Positions 1 to 8,931 of a stretch of 64,000 nt of DNA are shown here, piece after piece (position 1 is the first letter of the stretch; each line of letters begins with the position of its first letter). Under the pieces are notes generated by a model. The model saw only the letters and a list, made by a program, of their open reading frames with translations, did not search any database and had not been told where the DNA came from. The translations under genes were made by a program, and so were the position numbers. The DNA is from Dyadobacter flavalbus (GTDB lineage: Bacteria; Bacteroidota; Bacteroidia; Cytophagales; Spirosomataceae): NCBI RefSeq assembly GCF_006149045.1, contig NZ_VBSN01000038.1, positions 434,001 through 498,000 on the forward strand, in the 5' to 3' direction.

Positions 1-1310
1 CTGTTCTGGTTATGCTTGCGATCTTTTCAGCAACTTCCGGCTTAGATAAGGGTATTAAAATTTTAAGCAACATCAACATTGGCGCAGCGGTTGTGCTACT
101 GTTGTTTGTGCTCGCCTTTGGCCCGACAGTATATCTGATCGGCAGCTTCACGGAAGGGCTTGGCAACTACATCAATAACTTCTTTAATATTACCTTCAAT
201 ACGCATGTTTACGATCAGGCAACACTTCCCTGGTTTTACAACTGGAGTATTTTATACTGGGCCTGGTGGATTTCCTGGGCACCCTTCGTAGGATTGTTTA
301 TTGCCAGAATTTCAAAAGGGCGCACTATTAAGTCTTTTATATCCGCAGTTCTAATTGTACCTACTCTTTTCAATTTTATCTGGATGTCTATTTTTGGAAA
401 CAGCGCGATATGGACAGATTTTAACGTAGCCGAGGGAGCTTTAAGCAGACTGGTGAACAATCCTGATGCCCTGATGTTTGCTTTTCTGGAATATCTGCCC
501 CTTTCCACGATATCCAGCACGCTGGTTATTTGTATCGTGATTATCTTTTTTATGACTTCAGCAGATTCCGGGATTCTTGTTCTGGACAGCATTGCAACAA
601 AAAATTCAAGTAAATCCCCGGTGTGGCAAAAAGTTTTCTGGGGAGTTTTACTTGCCGTACTGGCACTGATGCTCTTAAATGCCGGCGGGCTGAAAGCCTT
701 GCAAACGATGACGCTGATTACAGCGCTGCCCTTCTCGGTGATTATGCTGCTTTTCGTAATATCGCTAGTGAAGGCACTTGCCATTGATTATAAGTATTAC
801 CAACGCAGCTTTTCTGTTTCGACCGTTCCATGGTCTGGCGAGTTCTGGAAGACGCGTCTAAGCCAGATGGTTTCTAAAAAAACGCGTCGTTCTGTCGAGG
901 ACTATATCAACGTTACGGTCAAGGAAGCATTTTCAGACCTTCAGAAAGAATTCGCCTTAAACCGCATCAAGGTAAAAATCAGCTCCGGCACGGATCCGGT
1001 CAGCCTGGAAATTGAAATTGAACATAACATCATCAATAACTTTAAATACGGAATCAGATGTCAGGAAAAACTTGTGTCCGAATTCTTGATGGAAGACAAA
1101 AACCTGCCGGACATCCATGAGAAAACCGCATACTATCCAAAATCCTACTTCGGTGACACCCGGGAAGGGTACGATGTGCAGTACTTTACAAAAAATGAGC
1201 TGATCAGTGATGTATTAAAACATTATGAGCGGTTTTTTGCCATCATATCCGAAGAAGCGAATGAAATGTTCATAACCAGCAATGCCAATATCAATAAGCA
1301 TGGAGCTTAA
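1..1310 (+). CDS. BCCT-family osmolyte/choline-type transporter, 5' end outside window
   Basis: This is the C-terminal part of a secondary transporter of the betaine/carnitine/choline family, which imports quaternary ammonium compounds across the inner membrane. The frame is open to the window edge, so the ATG at 12 is internal. The visible part contains SGLDKGIKILSNIN and the Trp-rich stretch WAWWISWAPFVGLFIARIS, which is the BCCT core motif. Several membrane segments follow, to about residue 260 of the visible part. The last 160 or so residues are hydrophilic, like the long cytosolic tail of BetT-type members. Substrate cannot be told from the sequence. It converges on the minus-strand operon that ends at 1643. 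Confidence 0.9.
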   Translation, partial: VLVMLAIFSATSGLDKGIKILSNINIGAAVVLLLFVLAFGPTVYLIGSFTEGLGNYINNFFNITFNTHVYDQATLPWFYNWSILYWAWWISWAPFVGLFIARISKGRTIKSFISAVLIVPTLFNFIWMSIFGNSAIWTDFNVAEGALSRLVNNPDALMFAFLEYLPLSTISSTLVICIVIIFFMTSADSGILVLDSIATKNSSKSPVWQKVFWGVLLAVLALMLLNAGGLKALQTMTLITALPFSVIMLLFVISLVKALAIDYKYYQRSFSVSTVPWSGEFWKTRLSQMVSKKTRRSVEDYINVTVKEAFSDLQKEFALNRIKVKISSGTDPVSLEIEIEHNIINNFKYGIRCQEKLVSEFLMEDKNLPDIHEKTAYYPKSYFGDTREGYDVQYFTKNELISDVLKHYERFFAIISEEANEMFITSNANINKHGA

Positions 1311-1642
1311 TAAATGATTTTGTTAATTGGCAGAAAAGGCATTAAAAAGAACTCAGGCCTGAAATAGCGTGCATTAAAAATATGGTTTTAGTGCATGCTG
1401 GAAATAGTAGTTGATTTCTCTTTGCACTAAATCCGTGGATAAAGGCTGCTTGCAAGATTTACATGTAGCACATTTATTACTACTTTGCCAATGACAGCTG
1501 CCGGGGCATACCAGAAACGGCTGCCCGGTTGCATTTTAAGATTTTTAGTACCCTGTTCATTAATCAGAACTTAGCACTAGGCTGCGTCATGGTAAATGCT
1601 GAAATAAATTCAACTATGCCGGGCAATGCATGGATAAACCGG
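1311..1642. other. Intergenic gap between convergent genes
   Basis: No gene is visible in this gap. A hairpin at 1370-1395 (GCATTAAAA arm, loop ATATGG, TTTTAGTGC arm, one G-U pair) could end the BCCT transcript, but it lacks a clear T run. I see nothing else supportable. Confidence 0.4.
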
Positions 1643-2962
1643 TTACAAGGCAGCCTTTTCTACATATAATTTGATTGAATCACTTTTGAATCTGACCTGC
1701 AGCCAATTTTTTATTTTAGAAAAATCGCGGCTGGTTTGCCTGATGTTGGAGGTACCCAGGATTACAACTGTATAGTTGCTAGTCTTGCCGGCATCCGCAT
1801 AAAAGGCTTGCTGCTCTGCCGAACAGTACCTGATTTCAGGGAAAAGTGGCTTGATTTCCTTAAACAAAACACTGGTAAACTTCTTGGCAGCACCCATGCT
1901 GTCCTGCTTTTGAATATTGCGGCTCAGTTCAGTTTTGAGCTGGTTGATTTCAGCCTGGTAGCGGTCACTTTGCGAGAGCTCGGCAGGGACATCGTTGATA
2001 GAGAACCCTTGCTGAATGGTAAGGGTTGTCGCTGCTAATCCATAAATCCCTTTCCGGTTCTCCAAACGTTTCTTTTCAGAATCGGCTATGAGCTTGCCCC
2101 CATAAATAAGTTTGATTTGCTTTTTCGCAGCATCAAGCTCGTGCTTCAAAAGAAAATCGCCTTCAATGTAGCTTTCATTGTTAATGAAGTTATTGGCATT
2201 TTGAATAAAATGTTCTTTTTGTACGAGCAGGTATCCGTAATAGATACTGGGAATGGTTGTCAGCAATACCAAAAAGCTGACCCAACGGTTAGCCATCCTC
2301 TTCTGGTATTCATTGGCATGGTCTCGGATCGGGTATTGAAGCAACCTGACAGTAATCAACGTTGCACTTCCAATAAATACAGTATTGATGGCCAGCAAAT
2401 ACAACGCACCAAAAAAGAAACCCCAATTGGCAGTCGCCAGTCCGTAACCAGCCGTACACAGCGGCGGCATTAACGCAGTAGCGATGGCAACACCTGGAAT
2501 TACATTCCCTTTGTTTCTACTGGAAATAGCCACGATTCCTGCCGACCCTCCGACCAAGGCAATGATCACATCATAGATATTGGGCTGCGTCCTTGCCAAC
2601 AGTTCGGAATGCGCCTGGTAAATGGGTGTAATATAAAAATAGGTTGCAGACGTAAGCAAGCCGGCTACAATAGCAAACATGTAGTTAACCAGCGCTTTTC
2701 TAAAAAGCAAAAAATCGTAGGTGGCAATACTGTAACCCATGCCCAGGATCGGGCCCATCAAAGGTGAGACCAGCATGGCCCCGATAATAACGGCAGTCGA
2801 GTTAACATTCAACCCTACAGAAGCAATAAATATCGCAAAAATCAGGATCCAGAGATTGGTACCTTTAAACTCAATCCCGCTCTCAACCGTATCGTGAATT
2901 TTTGTATACTCCTCACGTTCAGAAGAAATGTCAAATCTTCTCAGTAGCTTTTCAATGATCAT
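1643..2962 (-). CDS. DUF389 family (TIGR00341-type) membrane protein
   Basis: A 439-residue protein whose N-terminal half holds several membrane segments, with the family-typical stretch STAVIIGAMLVSPLMGPILG near residues 55-75. The helices continue to about residue 245. The C-terminal 190 residues are soluble and rich in charged residues. Biochemical function of the family is unknown; members are usually described as uncharacterised hydrophobic domain proteins. It is the last gene of a minus-strand run after trkA, with a 54-base gap, so a link to ion homeostasis is inferred from position only. Confidence 0.85.
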   Translation of the reverse strand: MIIEKLLRRFDISSEREEYTKIHDTVESGIEFKGTNLWILIFAIFIASVGLNVNSTAVIIGAMLVSPLMGPILGMGYSIATYDFLLFRKALVNYMFAIVAGLLTSATYFYITPIYQAHSELLARTQPNIYDVIIALVGGSAGIVAISSRNKGNVIPGVAIATALMPPLCTAGYGLATANWGFFFGALYLLAINTVFIGSATLITVRLLQYPIRDHANEYQKRMANRWVSFLVLLTTIPSIYYGYLLVQKEHFIQNANNFINNESYIEGDFLLKHELDAAKKQIKLIYGGKLIADSEKKRLENRKGIYGLAATTLTIQQGFSINDVPAELSQSDRYQAEINQLKTELSRNIQKQDSMGAAKKFTSVLFKEIKPLFPEIRYCSAEQQAFYADAGKTSNYTVVILGTSNIRQTSRDFSKIKNWLQVRFKSDSIKLYVEKAAL

Positions 2963-3016
2963 AGCATTATTTACGGAAACATAAAATCAATCAGCGTACG
3001 CCTCAACCCGGTTATC

Positions 3017-3694
3017 CTAATGCATCAGTTTTTCTATGTCATTTAAGGACCCGAACAGCACCAGGACTTCGTCTTCATGCATGACAGTAGTGGGTGTGGC
3101 AATGCCTGAAGCCCGTTTAAAGATCTTGGCCAGACCGTTTTCAGACTGTTTTGATAAGGTCAGCACGGTGAGTACGATCACATTGTAGCGGTTGGTTAAA
3201 TCCGCTTCGGCAAGGCTCATGCCTACGTAACGCTGCGGAACCCTGGTTTCAATAATGCTGTATTTTTCAGAAATCTTGAATGAATCAACAATGCCAGAGT
3301 TGTCCAGGCGCATGGCCAGCCTTTCGGCAGACTCTTCTTCGGGCAGGATGTATTCTTCGATTTGCATCGCTTCTAAAACTGTTTTCTGCAGATCAGAAAC
3401 GACCCTTCCAATAATCTTTTTCACGCCCAGTTGTTTAAGCAGCGCCGTTGTCAGCAGGGAAGCACCTTCATCTTCGCCTATGGCAACAATGGCTGAATCC
3501 GCGTCTTTAAGCGGCAGTGAGCTTACTGCGTTTTTATCCGTACAGTCCATGCAAACCGTATGTGTAATGCGGTCTTTAAGCTGCTCGACTTTTTGCATGT
3601 TGTTGTCTACCCCGATGGTTTCATGCCCCAGCTCTGTCAGGCGGATGGCAAGGGATTTGCCAAAGCTTCCCAATCCGAATATGATATACTTCAT
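3017..3694 (-). CDS. TrkA/KtrA-type potassium uptake regulatory subunit
   Basis: Cytosolic RCK subunit of a Trk/Ktr potassium uptake system, 225 residues, the usual size for a single-RCK (KtrA-like) protein. The N-terminal Rossmann domain has GLGSFG at residues 7-12 for nucleotide binding and an acidic VDNN at the end of strand 2. The RCK_C domain fills about residues 135-225. It normally gates the membrane subunit in response to bound nucleotide. The TrkH partner lies 11 bases upstream on the same strand, so the two are very likely co-transcribed. Confidence 0.93.
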   Translation of the reverse strand: MKYIIFGLGSFGKSLAIRLTELGHETIGVDNNMQKVEQLKDRITHTVCMDCTDKNAVSSLPLKDADSAIVAIGEDEGASLLTTALLKQLGVKKIIGRVVSDLQKTVLEAMQIEEYILPEEESAERLAMRLDNSGIVDSFKISEKYSIIETRVPQRYVGMSLAEADLTNRYNVIVLTVLTLSKQSENGLAKIFKRASGIATPTTVMHEDEVLVLFGSLNDIEKLMH

Positions 3695-3705
3695 TTCCTT
3701 TCTGT

Positions 3706-5475
3706 TTAAAAATTCATTTGCTCTGCCGGAAGCTGATAATTCGTGGGTTTTGCCTTTCTGACTAAGGCTACAAGCAACGTCAGTGAGCCGACCCGGCCGA
3801 CAAACATAGTCAAAATGATCACCAGTCGTCCTGCATTGCTCAGTTGCGGGGTTACACCCAGGCTAAGACCTGTGGTACTGTAAGCAGAAAATGTTTCAAA
3901 GGCAAGCGACAAAAGATTTTGATCCGGATCAGTCACCGATAGCATGAATATGGCTGCACCTAAAAAAATCAGCGACAATGAAATGATGCTGAATGCCCTG
4001 GAAACAGAATTATCAGATACTTTTCTTCCAAAAACTTCAATCCGGTCTTTGCCGCGGGTCACTGTAAAGATATTCAGTGTGGCAAGCGCAAATGTCGTCA
4101 CTTTAATGCCGCCCCCTGTGGAGCCCGGTGCAGCCCCGATCCACATCAGCAAAAATAGCAGCATCACAGTTGGGAAAGCCAGTCCACCCATCATTACCGT
4201 ATTAAAACCTGCCGAACGGGGACTGGTGCCAATAAACAATGCGGTAACAATTTTGCCGTAAATGCTCTCATGTGCCCGGAGTGTGTGATTATATTCCAGG
4301 ACAAATACCAGTACAAAGCTGAAAAGCACGAGAAAAAAGCTGGTGTAGGCAATGATTTTAGAGTTGAAAGCGATCACGCGTGCCCGGTAGACAAAATGAC
4401 GCCGGTACCTGAGCTTATAATATAAATTAAAAGCCCACCGCTTTATAAATTCATACGAGTTGAAAATAATCCCGAAGCCCAGGCCACCCATTACATATAG
4501 TCCGATAATGGAAAGATGAAGCCCGTAATTGAACCGGACTGCCGTGTTGTTCAGGCCATCGGGCAGCGTAGAGAAACCGGCATTGCAAAAGGCCGTTATA
4601 GCATGAAAAATAGTAAAATAAAGCTGCTCGGCACGACTTTCAAATTGGTTAGGGTCCAGGCTCAGGTATATAAAAAAACCTCCCAGTATTTCAAAGAAGA
4701 AGGTAACCAGGATTATTTTGTATAGAGTGGATATTACCGAACTCACCTTATTTTCGCCGATCAGTTCGGTAAACATCAACTGGTTTTTATACGAAAAACC
4801 ACCGGAGAAAAAATAGCCAAAAAAGCCCGTGAATGTCATAATCCCAAGCCCGCCAATCTGCACAAGCACCAGTATGATGGTCTGCCCGAAACCGGTAAAT
4901 TCTTTGGCTATATCCACCACCGACAAACCCGTTATACAAACGGCACTTGTAGCCAGAAAAAGCGCATCTACAAAAGTAAGCTGCTGCTGGTAAGTTGTTT
5001 TGGGCAGCAGCAAAAGCGCCGTACCAATCAGGATCAGCGCCAGAAAACTAAGTACAAAAAGCAGTGTCGGATTAAAATAAAACTTATCAAAAAACAGGGT
5101 TTGCTTTGAAACTTCAATGATCAAAATGGCAAAAATACCCAGGTACATCCACTCCGGTTTGACGAGCTCAGTACCGTCCATGGCTGAAAAATGGTAACTG
5201 TCAGCAATGATAACGGCCAGAAAATAAAACAGAAGCAACGCCTCTCCTACTCGGGATATAACCGATGATTTGCTTTTGAATGCCGTAAAGGTCTTGGCTG
5301 CCAGGGCCAGTGCGAAAAAAAGAAAGCACCACTCCAGTATCCGGTTGGTAAGCCGCTCAATCTCAGGGTCCGTATTATAACCGAGATGAAAAACAACTAC
5401 CAATGAACAAACAAAGCTCATTGCGATCAGAAGATGATCAAGCAATTTTCGTAAGTACCTTATTTTTTCATCCAT
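3706..5475 (-). CDS. TrkH/KtrB-type potassium uptake membrane subunit
   Basis: Ion-conducting subunit of a Trk/Ktr potassium transporter, 589 residues. The protein is a chain of membrane helices with four pore-loop-like segments. Visible ones include TSAVCITGLSVVD, HAITAFCNAGFSTL, GTSPRSAGFNTV and FSAYSTTGLSLG, which carry the filter-region glycines of the family. An N-terminal extension of about 130 residues with extra helices precedes the core, as in many Bacteroidota homologues. It sits 6 bases downstream of the AGCS symporter gene and 11 bases upstream of trkA, so it is in one operon with both. Confidence 0.93.
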   Translation of the reverse strand: MDEKIRYLRKLLDHLLIAMSFVCSLVVVFHLGYNTDPEIERLTNRILEWCFLFFALALAAKTFTAFKSKSSVISRVGEALLLFYFLAVIIADSYHFSAMDGTELVKPEWMYLGIFAILIIEVSKQTLFFDKFYFNPTLLFVLSFLALILIGTALLLLPKTTYQQQLTFVDALFLATSAVCITGLSVVDIAKEFTGFGQTIILVLVQIGGLGIMTFTGFFGYFFSGGFSYKNQLMFTELIGENKVSSVISTLYKIILVTFFFEILGGFFIYLSLDPNQFESRAEQLYFTIFHAITAFCNAGFSTLPDGLNNTAVRFNYGLHLSIIGLYVMGGLGFGIIFNSYEFIKRWAFNLYYKLRYRRHFVYRARVIAFNSKIIAYTSFFLVLFSFVLVFVLEYNHTLRAHESIYGKIVTALFIGTSPRSAGFNTVMMGGLAFPTVMLLFLLMWIGAAPGSTGGGIKVTTFALATLNIFTVTRGKDRIEVFGRKVSDNSVSRAFSIISLSLIFLGAAIFMLSVTDPDQNLLSLAFETFSAYSTTGLSLGVTPQLSNAGRLVIILTMFVGRVGSLTLLVALVRKAKPTNYQLPAEQMNF

Positions 5476-5481
5476 TCCATC

Positions 5482-6903
5482 TTAGTTCCATTCTTCTGCA
5501 TTTTCAATTCCCATACGGGATGCCCTGTATACGGGATCTATTCCTTGTTTTTTCTGCCGCTGGTAATCTTTCAAAGCATCAAGGGCTGGCTTTCTTAGCA
5601 ATAGAATAGCTATAATGTTAAGCCAGGCCATCAGACCCACACCAATGTCCCCGATTGTCCAGGCCAGTTCAGCCGTTTTGATGGACCCGTAAAAAGTAGC
5701 GCCCATTATCAATGCGCGTAAAGCCCAGAGCAGGGTTTTACTATCTTCTTTTTTGACAAGGTAACTCAAATTAGTCTCGGCAATGTAGTAATAAGCCATA
5801 ATGGTCGTAAATGCAAAGAAGAGCAGTGCGATCGAGACAAACCCACTCCCCAGCGCCGGAAAATGCGCGCTTATGGCCTGTTGGGTAAATTCAGACCCGA
5901 TTGCCATCCCTTGCACATGCTCTACAAGGAACCCGCCGCCTGGATTGACTACATTGTATTTTCCTGTAAACAAAATCATCAAAGCGGTAGCTGTACATAC
6001 AAACAAAGTATCCACATATACCGAAAATGCCTGCACCAGCCCTTGTTTAACCGGATGGGTCGCTTCTGCGGCGGCCGCTGCATGCGGAGCTGTACCCTGA
6101 CCGGCCTCGTTGGAGTAAATTCCCCGCTTGACACCCCAGGAAACGGCCATACCAAAAATGCCCGCAAATGCTGGCTCCATATCGAAGGCCGAACGGATGA
6201 TCAGACTGAATACGGCGGGCACCTGTGTGATATTGATGGCAATGATAACAAGCGCCATCAGGATGTATGCACCTGCCATGAAGGGCACCACCAGTTCAGC
6301 GACTTTGCCAATCCGCTTTACACCTCCAAAAATGATCAGCCCAAGAAGGATCGTGATAACAGCCCCGGTAAGCTCAACCGGAATGTCAAATGCACTTTTG
6401 GCACTGATGGCAATGCTGTTGCTTTGAACACCGGGCAAAAACAATGCGGTGCTGGCAATGGTAGCTGCGGCAAACAAGACCGCATACCACTTCATGCCCA
6501 AACCTTTTTCGATATAAAATGCTGGCCCGCCCCGGTATTGCCCATCCTTTACCTGCTTGTAAATCTGTCCGAGTGTGGCTTCTACATACGCGGACGATGC
6601 GCCCAGAAATGCAATGGCCCACATCCAGAAAACAGCGCCAGGTCCTCCCATGGCAATTGCGGTAGCCACGCCGGCAATGTTACCAGTGCCTACCCTTCCG
6701 GAAATGGCAATGGCAAACGCCTGAAAAGAAGAAACTCCCTTCTCAGAGCCCTTGTTTCCAAAAAGAAGGCCGACCATATCTTTCAAAAACCTGACCTGTA
6801 AAAAGCGTGTGACAACAGAAAAGTAGATACCGGTACCCAAACAAAGCGCAATGAGCGCATTGCTCCATATGATACCGTTTATTTCATTAATAATTTGCTC
6901 CAT
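5482..6903 (-). CDS. Alanine or glycine:cation symporter (AGCS family)
   Basis: Sodium-coupled amino acid importer of the inner membrane, 473 residues, full length for the AGCS family. Family stretches include SGRVGTGNIAGVATAIAMGG near residue 70 and the conserved YSNEAGQGTAPHAAAAA near residue 265. About ten membrane helices can be read. The C-terminal 40 residues are hydrophilic. It is the first gene of the minus-strand run AGCS-trkH-trkA-DUF389. The exact amino acid cannot be inferred. Confidence 0.92.
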   Translation of the reverse strand: MEQIINEINGIIWSNALIALCLGTGIYFSVVTRFLQVRFLKDMVGLLFGNKGSEKGVSSFQAFAIAISGRVGTGNIAGVATAIAMGGPGAVFWMWAIAFLGASSAYVEATLGQIYKQVKDGQYRGGPAFYIEKGLGMKWYAVLFAAATIASTALFLPGVQSNSIAISAKSAFDIPVELTGAVITILLGLIIFGGVKRIGKVAELVVPFMAGAYILMALVIIAINITQVPAVFSLIIRSAFDMEPAFAGIFGMAVSWGVKRGIYSNEAGQGTAPHAAAAAEATHPVKQGLVQAFSVYVDTLFVCTATALMILFTGKYNVVNPGGGFLVEHVQGMAIGSEFTQQAISAHFPALGSGFVSIALLFFAFTTIMAYYYIAETNLSYLVKKEDSKTLLWALRALIMGATFYGSIKTAELAWTIGDIGVGLMAWLNIIAILLLRKPALDALKDYQRQKKQGIDPVYRASRMGIENAEEWN

Positions 6904-7125
6904 AAAACGGGTTTAGCGAAAGAAAACTATAAAAACCTTGCTGTTTAATTTCTAAATAAAATCAAAATTTGCCAACCTATAAGCACTTCCTGAAAATTTG
7001 AATGCTAGATCCGGCCATTCCCAAGCCAATATTTTGAGTAGATTAAATCCTTTTGTGGTGTAATTGCAAGCCTTAGTAGTTAGTTTTACCGCTATGGTAA
7101 ACTAATCAACCTTCATTCATTCTAA

Positions 7126-7446
7126 GATTTTTTTCAGTCCACCTCAACCGACGGTATTATCATGATTATCTGCGTGATTGTTTTCATGATCATTGCAAAC
7201 TCGGGTGCAGGACCTGGCTTTGAAGCACTTCTTGCCCGTCAGCTTGGTGGGGACGTTTCGGGGATTCATCTCCGCTACCCTGTTTTATTATGGATTAATG
7301 ACGGTCTGATGGCGATCTTTTTCCTTTTGGTAGGCTTTGAGATCAAACGGGAAATGAAAGAAGGTGAACTCTCCTCCATTAAAAAAGCATCACTGCCTAT
7401 TCTGGCTGCTGTGGGAGGCGTTATGGCGCCCGCCTTGATTTACTGT
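7126..7446 (+). pseudogene. nhaA: nhaA Na+/H+ antiporter remnant, truncated at both ends
   Basis: The translated frame reads DFFQSTSTDGIIMIICVIVF, then an LLWINDGLMAIFFLLVGFEIKREMKEGEL-like stretch and ILAAVGGVMAPALIY, which is the N-terminal quarter of NhaA (intact proteins have about 390-440 residues). A TAA at 7123 lies directly before the first homologous codon and there is no start in the normal place. After APALIY the frame ends within five codons at 7456-7458. About three quarters of the gene, including the later membrane helices, is missing. The 98-codon ORF from the internal ATG at 7162 is part of this remnant and unlikely to work. Confidence 0.8.
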
Positions 7447-7458
7447 CATACTCCCTAA

Positions 7459-8253
7459 TATTAAGGCCACGGCTAAGTTTATCAACTTGATTTGAACTTC
7501 TTTAAATCCGACAGATAAAGGTTTAAAAATCTGCCGAGTTCTTGCTACAATAATTGTATCAAACATTTGAGATAAAGACTTTTTAAATCCATACTGGTGG
7601 GCTAAAAAGTACGGAGTATTTCAATCAAAATATTTTTCATCCATAAACCCCCATTCGGCAAGGCCGCAGTTTCTGCAATATTTTCACTTTGAATAATGTT
7701 AAGTATGGGCGCCGCACAATCAAACCCGTAACGCCTGATTACTTCCCGCTCTAAAATACTATGCAGCGCTTCAATATGCCTAGGCGGCCCCGTCCGTTCT
7801 CTTCTGGTGTTGCTACATGGGTGAACTCTTGCACAAAATCATTTTCCTTCAGGTATTCTCTCACCAGGGGTGCTATAAACCGCGGCAGCCGCTGACAGCC
7901 ATTGTCATTTCTAAGCCTGATTCCCTTTATCTGATATGCCTGTAATACACCGTCCGGATGTACAACTACATCTTCACCAGCGGTCCGAATCTTTTACTCC
8001 AAGGTAAATTGTCTTCGTGTGCCCGTCTGAAATCCAATTTAACTCTACTAAATCTTTTTAAAATTTACTCCGGTTAATCTGGGGGCTAAAATAATTTGTC
8101 ACCATTCGGTTAAAATCTTTTCGACGCAACATCGTATACGTTTAATCAAAAACTTGCGGGGCCAACTAGAACGCTAAGTTTTGGACTATGTTTTTTATGC
8201 ATACATTACATTTTGGTTTTCCACTTTTTGGCTTGTTTATTGATAATACCACT
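7459..8253. other. Gene-poor scar between nhaA remnant and ECF sigma gene
   Basis: This stretch has no intact gene. Its central part (7602-8040) is a decayed transposase on the minus strand, described separately. The outer parts, 7459-7601 and 8041-8253, show nothing I can name. The last part must hold the promoter of the sigma-factor operon, but I see no clear -7 box. Confidence 0.5.
7602..8040 (-). mobile_element. Decayed IS3-family transposase (OrfB, C-terminal half)
   Basis: Reading the minus strand from about 7972 gives a DDE integrase core: RLRNDNG, then VREYLKENDFVQEFTHVAT, PEENG, and after a frame change HIEALHSILEREVIRR. This is the second Asp to Glu part of an IS3-type OrfB. A 14-base insertion at 7779-7792 breaks the frame exactly between PEENG and HIEALHS. 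A 12-base insertion at 7880-7891 adds four residues (RLPR). Without it the Asp to Glu spacing becomes the family's 35 residues. Upstream, to about 8040, the frame is broken by stops. OrfA, the first catalytic Asp and terminal repeats were not found. Confidence 0.72.
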
Positions 8254-8844
8254 ATGACAGACATTGATCCTGGAAATAATCTTTGGGAGCGTTTTGTTTC
8301 GGGAAGTCCTTCGGCATTCAGCGAACTATATGATGCTTATTCAGAGATTCTTTACAAGTTTGGGATGCGATATACTTCGGATAAGGAGCTTGTTAAGGAT
8401 TGTATTCATGACCTTTTCATAGACTTGCATGCCTACCGGGGCAAGCTTGCGAAAGAGGTTAATGTCAAATTTTATCTACTTAAATCTTTTAGAAGAAAAC
8501 TCCATGCTGCCCATCGTAAATCCAGCCTGCTCGATTTTAATCACTGGAATTCGGATGACTCTTTTGGTGTCAATGCATTTTCATTCAGTATAGAGCAGGA
8601 AATGATTATGGATGAAAAGCAGCGCGAAATGCTGGATCATCTGGCTAGTGAAATCAACCAGCTTCCCGAGCGGCAGCGGGAGATTCTTTATCTACGATTT
8701 AATCAGAACCTTGACTACGAGGAGATTGCGTCCATGATGCAGATTTCTGTCCCTACCTGCCGGACTTTCATTTACCGTGCGCTCAAACAGCTTCGCGGCA
8801 AGCTTGAATTCGGTTCCGTTGCCCTTATTTTCTTCTGGGCGTAA
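8254..8844 (+). CDS. ECF RNA polymerase sigma factor (FecI-like, sigma-70 family)
   Basis: Extracytoplasmic-function sigma factor of about 196 residues. Sigma region 2 is seen as ELYDAYSEILYKFGMRYTSD followed by CIHDLFIDLHAYR. Region 4 is LPERQREILYLRFNQNLDYEEIASMMQIS followed by CRTFIYRALKQLR, a helix-turn-helix for -35 recognition. An upstream in-frame ATG at 8188 would add 22 hydrophobic residues unlike any sigma factor, so the ATG at 8254 is preferred. The fecR, susC and susD genes follow on the same strand. The usual circuit is SusC to FecR to sigma to susCD. Confidence 0.9.
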   Translation: MTDIDPGNNLWERFVSGSPSAFSELYDAYSEILYKFGMRYTSDKELVKDCIHDLFIDLHAYRGKLAKEVNVKFYLLKSFRRKLHAAHRKSSLLDFNHWNSDDSFGVNAFSFSIEQEMIMDEKQREMLDHLASEINQLPERQREILYLRFNQNLDYEEIASMMQISVPTCRTFIYRALKQLRGKLEFGSVALIFFWA

Positions 8845-8931
8845 AATATTTTTATTTTTTTCAAAAATAATCCTTTTATCTCGTCTATATCCTGACGGAT
8901 TACTTCTCTTGTAAGTCAAACAAGTTCTTAC

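Noticed and set aside
8188..8253. Upstream ATG extending the ECF sigma factor by 22 residues
   Set aside because: The extra residues are hydrophobic and unlike any sigma factor N-terminus.
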